This document shows positions 60,596-64,000 of a DNA stretch of 64,000 nucleotides, one piece after another. The notes under the pieces are model-generated. The model saw only the letters and a list, made by a program, of their open reading frames with translations. It was not told the DNA's origin and did no database searches. The stretch is from Paramacrobiotus metropolitanus (lineage: Eukaryota; Tardigrada; Eutardigrada; Parachela; Macrobiotidae). The translations under genes were made by a program, and so were the position numbers. Position 1 is the stretch's first letter, and the number at the start of each line of letters is the position of its first letter. Location of the stretch: assembly GCF_019649055.1 (NCBI RefSeq), contig NW_026570421.1, forward strand, positions 90,224 through 154,223, in the 5' to 3' direction.

Positions 60596-62772
60596 CGGGA
60601 GACGATTTACCGTCATGGTAGCCAACCACACTCACCGTGAGGTCACCTTACGAAAAGGCGTACCCATGGGCAGAGTCGAACCGTTCCAAATGATGACGGA
60701 CGACCAAAGAATCGAAGAAGCGAGAATACGCTCAGCTCAAGTAGAGGAAGAAGACGCGGAATCCCAGGAGGAACGACGAAGAATCATCGACTCCATGAAC
60801 TTCGGTAAGAACTTAACAGCAACTTGCCCAACTTAAGGCAGTTGCCTGGGAATACCGGACCGTCTTCCCAACCTCGAAGAAACCATATGGAGATGTCAAA
60901 GGTGTAACACACCATTGACGTCCAAGGTGCACAGCCGATCAAGATGAACCCCACCAGAACAAGCTGGAAAGGAAGGGAATTCATCCAGAATGTGCAGGAG
61001 ATGCTCGACCAAGGAGTCATCGAACCTTCATCGGCTGCATGGAGTTTCCCCGTCGTCTTAGCCGCGAAACGGAACGGAGACGGCACGGTTGGAACTCCTT
61101 CTGCATCAACTACATAAAGTTGAATGCAGTAACGAAGAAAAATAATTACCACTACCGAACCCGGACGAGCTACTGGACCAGTGCGCCGGAATGGAGTACT
61201 ACGGTAAAGTAGACTGTCAGTCCGGCTTTTGGCAAATTCCCATGGATGAAAACTCCAAGGATTACACAACCTTCGTAACACCGGAGGGAATGTGGAGATT
61301 CAATCGTATGCCATTTGGAGTCTGCAACGGACCAGCGACCTTCCAGATGCATATGGACAAGATCACGGCATCAGCCCGGAAGAAAGGCGTGTTCGCATAC
61401 ATTGACGATATCATCTTCTTCGGTAAAACTTTCGAAGATTTCGTCGAGGCTTTCCGAGCGACTCTCGAATGCCTCAGAGATGCCGGATTCACCATCAAAC
61501 CCCCAAATGTGAGGTCGGAACGGACAAAATGCTGTTCCTCGGACACGTCCTCAGTAAAGACGGAGTCCAAACCGACGATGAAAAAGTCGCAGCCATAGCT
61601 CAACATGACTACAGACGGAACGCCAACTGAGGTCGTTCCTGGGTTGTAACTACTATCGGAAGTTCATCCGAGGATACGCCCAGAAGACATCAAAGATGTA
61701 CGAGCTCCTACGGAAGGACCAGAACATCAAAAGGATTGGACAAAGCCCACGGCTGAGTTCAACGAAATTAAGAAGGCGTTAACAGAAGCGCCCGTACTGG
61801 CGAAGTTCGACCCGTCGAAAGAGACCGTCATCGAATGTGACGCAAGCGGAGCCGGACTTGGCGCGGTGTTATCCCAGGACGGACATCCGATCGCCTACGC
61901 CAGCAGAGTCTTACACGGACCTGAACTCAACTATGGTTACAGAATGGGAATGTTTGGCCGTGGTATGGGCAGTGCAGAAATTCAAGCACTACATCGACCA
62001 TGGACCTTTCACCGTACAAACGGATCACCGAGCATTGCAGAACCTGCTCAGATGCGAGTCAAACCGACCTGGCATCAACCCTCGGCTAACACGATGGGCA
62101 CTGGCTTTACAAGGACGGGACATAACCATCAAGTACAAGCCAGGAGTATTCTGCGACAATGCGGACGCCTTGTCGAGGTGGCCACTCGAACGGAGTGACG
62201 ACAAAGATCCACATGAAGAGTTGGATCAGGTGCCTAACTTCGAAGACTTTAAGGACGAAATTAAAGTCTGCACCGTACGGACCTTACGACGTCTGAAGGA
62301 TAACGCATACAAGAAGAAGAAGAGGGATGAGAAGGAATCACCGGAAATTCCACTTCCACCACCTCTTCCCGGATGTAACGTCATTTCAGACTGGGATGAC
62401 CTAAGTACCACAGAAGTACGGGTCGTCAACGTACCAGCTCCGAAGACGCCGGAACCGAACATAACGGAACCGACCATCCGGACCGCAAACACAGCGGAAG
62501 AGTTGGACGAGTCAAGCCCACATGGCGAGACACTCGTACCGCCCGTGTCAACAAACGCGGAATTGCGAAAAGCACAGCTGCGAGACCCGCACTTGAGGAA
62601 GATAATCGACGAACTGGAGAACCTGGATAAACTCGACTACAAGTCGAAGTACACCGAGCACTACCAGATGGCCCAAGGACTCCTATATCGATTGAAGACA
62701 ATTAACGATAAGCTGGAACGATGCTTTGTCGTACCTCTTTCATGCGAACGACATCATACGCTCGCTACATGA
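60495..62772 (+). pseudogene. pol: Reverse transcriptase and RNase H region of Gypsy element 2, frame-broken
   Basis: Pre-RT segment VANHTHREVTLRKGVPMG at 60495-60836. RT palm with YYGKVDCQSGFWQIPMDE, MPFGVCNGPATFQ and YIDDIIFF at 61191-61540. RNase H with VIECDASGAGLGAVL and YKPGVFCDNADALSRW at 61837-62230, partly in another frame. A linker runs to 62772. The parts lie in at least three frames with breaks near 60.83, 61.1, 61.5 and 61.9 kb. Catalytic residues are present; the frame breaks disable translation unless they are sequence errors. Confidence 0.8.
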
Positions 62773-63828
62773 TGGAAAACCGGAAACCACTTCGGACGCG
62801 ATAAGACGGTGAAGCACTGAAGTTGCGCTACTATTGGGAACGGATGTCAACGGATGTTCGAATACATTCGGAAATGCCGACAGTGCATTTTGTGCAACAA
62901 GGTCCGACGTCCCCACCGGGTAAACTCCAAAGATGGAGGTTGGTGAAGCTTGGTATCGCATCTACGCGGACTTCAAGGGACCTTTACCTCGAACGCAGAC
63001 GAAAGGATACCAATACATCGCAGTGGTAACTGACCAGCTGACGAAGTTCACCATCGCCCGGGCAACTAAAACGAACACCGCGAAGGAATTTGAAAAGTTC
63101 TTCGTGGAAGATGTCCTGCTGAAGTATGGAATGCCGACCTTCATTCACTCGGACCGAGGAACACATTTCACGGCGAAAACATTCGCCAAGGTCGCAAGAA
63201 TCTTCGGCATCCAACATACACTTGGAACGGCCTATCACCCGGAAGGTCAAGGACAAGTCGAACGGCAAATGCAGACGATATGGGACGGAATACGAAAGTT
63301 CTGCAACATGAAGGACGGACACCGTTGGCACAGAGCCTTACCATACGTCGTCTGCGGGATGAACAGAGCAGTCCATGCCTCGACAAAACACTCACCGTAT
63401 CACATGCTGTATGGTCGAGAAATGACCATGCCCCAGGACTTAGTAGCCGGAACGATGCACCGGAGCAGTATACGGACAAAGAACATTACATCAGGCGGAT
63501 TAAAGAACGACTTCAACGGGCTCACGAAATTGCGCGCATCAACATCGATGAAGCCTTCGAACGGAGCGCCGAAATCTACAATAAGAAGAAGTCGTCACCG
63601 ACCTTCAAACCACGGGACAAGGTAACGGTGGAATTTCCAACTAAGGACCCCGCCAGGATGGAACGATATGACGGAGAGTGGACGGTCATCAGTTACGTTG
63701 GCCCGAACAACCTACTACTCCGAAGTGAAGACGGACGCGAAGACACCGTAGCCGTCGACCGAGTGAAACTACTTCCAGCCGACGCACGTCGACCAGTAAC
63801 TCGGTCATCTGGACAAAGAAGCGGATAA
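62773..63828 (+). pseudogene. pol: Integrase region of Gypsy element 2, frame-broken
   Basis: The zinc-domain remnant lies near 62.8-62.93 kb. The DDE core at 62933-63460 has IYADFKGPL, IHSDRGTHF and GQGQVERQMQ (D, D, E all present). Near 63.46 kb the frame shifts and the C-terminal tail continues in the frame ending at 63828 (PRDKVTVEFPTKDP, DRVKLLP). No chromodomain is visible. Confidence 0.8.
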
Positions 63829-64000
63829 CGACCTGGGAACCGACCCCACAGAAGGGAAGGCAACCAGTAAGTCGAGTAAAAAGCCGAAGTAACCGTCGAA
63901 CAACCGGACAAAGCGGACTTAACCAATAACCTGAAGTAACAGTTGAAAAGAGGGTCGAAGGTCGACCTCGGAAGAAACCGCCGATGGACTTCGAGACACC
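63829..64000 (+). other. Sequence after pol of Gypsy element 2, to the window edge
   Basis: Noncoding or a further short frame; no LTR start is recognisable before the edge. Confidence 0.4.

Larger units (their letters stand above)
50553..64000 (+). mobile_element. Second Ty3/Gypsy element with giant gag, 3' end outside window
   Basis: A probable 5' LTR, a TGG-starting primer-binding site, a long leader, a 1,620-residue gag, then pol regions in the Gypsy order. The 3' LTR is beyond the right edge. Pol downstream of the protease is split among several frames. Confidence 0.8.

Overview
The window is animal nuclear DNA, most likely from a small-genome ecdysozoan such as an arthropod or tardigrade. 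The evidence is short spliceosomal introns (64 to 153 bp), a TATA plus TCAGT-type initiator, Ty3/Gypsy LTR elements, foldback and MITE-like elements, microsatellites and a multi-pass chemoreceptor-like family. The lineage is inferred and not certain.

Region 1 (1-17902) is one Polinton/Maverick or adintovirus-type element, cut by the left window edge. It carries protein-primed DNA polymerase B with two small introns, a packaging ATPase, an rve integrase with a C-terminal chromodomain, penton, minor capsid, double-jelly-roll major capsid, adenain-type protease and two small membrane proteins. From the ATPase to the last membrane protein, neighbouring genes mostly overlap by a few bases (ATGA or TAATG). 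Around this late-type block stand single genes with their own spacers: a BIR-domain protein, a TATA-binding-protein homologue that keeps the four DNA-kinking phenylalanines, and five mutually related small proteins that look PC4-like. Those spacers share a CAGAAGT motif and an A-tract plus long-hairpin element. Together they suggest an element with its own promoter-recognition machinery.

Region 2 (17903-30250) has a broken coiled-coil gene, an ORF joining a Gypsy integrase tail to the zinc-binding head of an integrase, several intronless genes I do not recognise, one spliced minus-strand gene, and a striking 2.4-kb array of about ten tRNA-like units (A box, B box, T5 run) in a roughly 750-bp higher-order repeat.

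Region 3 (30251-44700) is gene-poor. It holds four copies of a chemoreceptor-like membrane protein gene in different states of decay. It also holds two foldback elements whose inverted ends are short tandem repeats flanking a 9-bp TTTCTTAGG array, a 950-bp element with perfect 30-bp terminal inverted repeats, a GC-rich foldback of about 250 bp, and several AT-rich palindromes.

Region 4 (44701-64000) is dominated by two Ty3/Gypsy retrotransposons. The first is complete and young: 127-bp LTRs, target duplication AATGAT, and one in-frame stop in the integrase. The second has a probable 449-bp 5' LTR, a very large intact gag-like ORF with minisatellite-coded repeats, and a pol whose protease is intact while its RT, RNase H and integrase are split across frames. 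It runs off the right edge.
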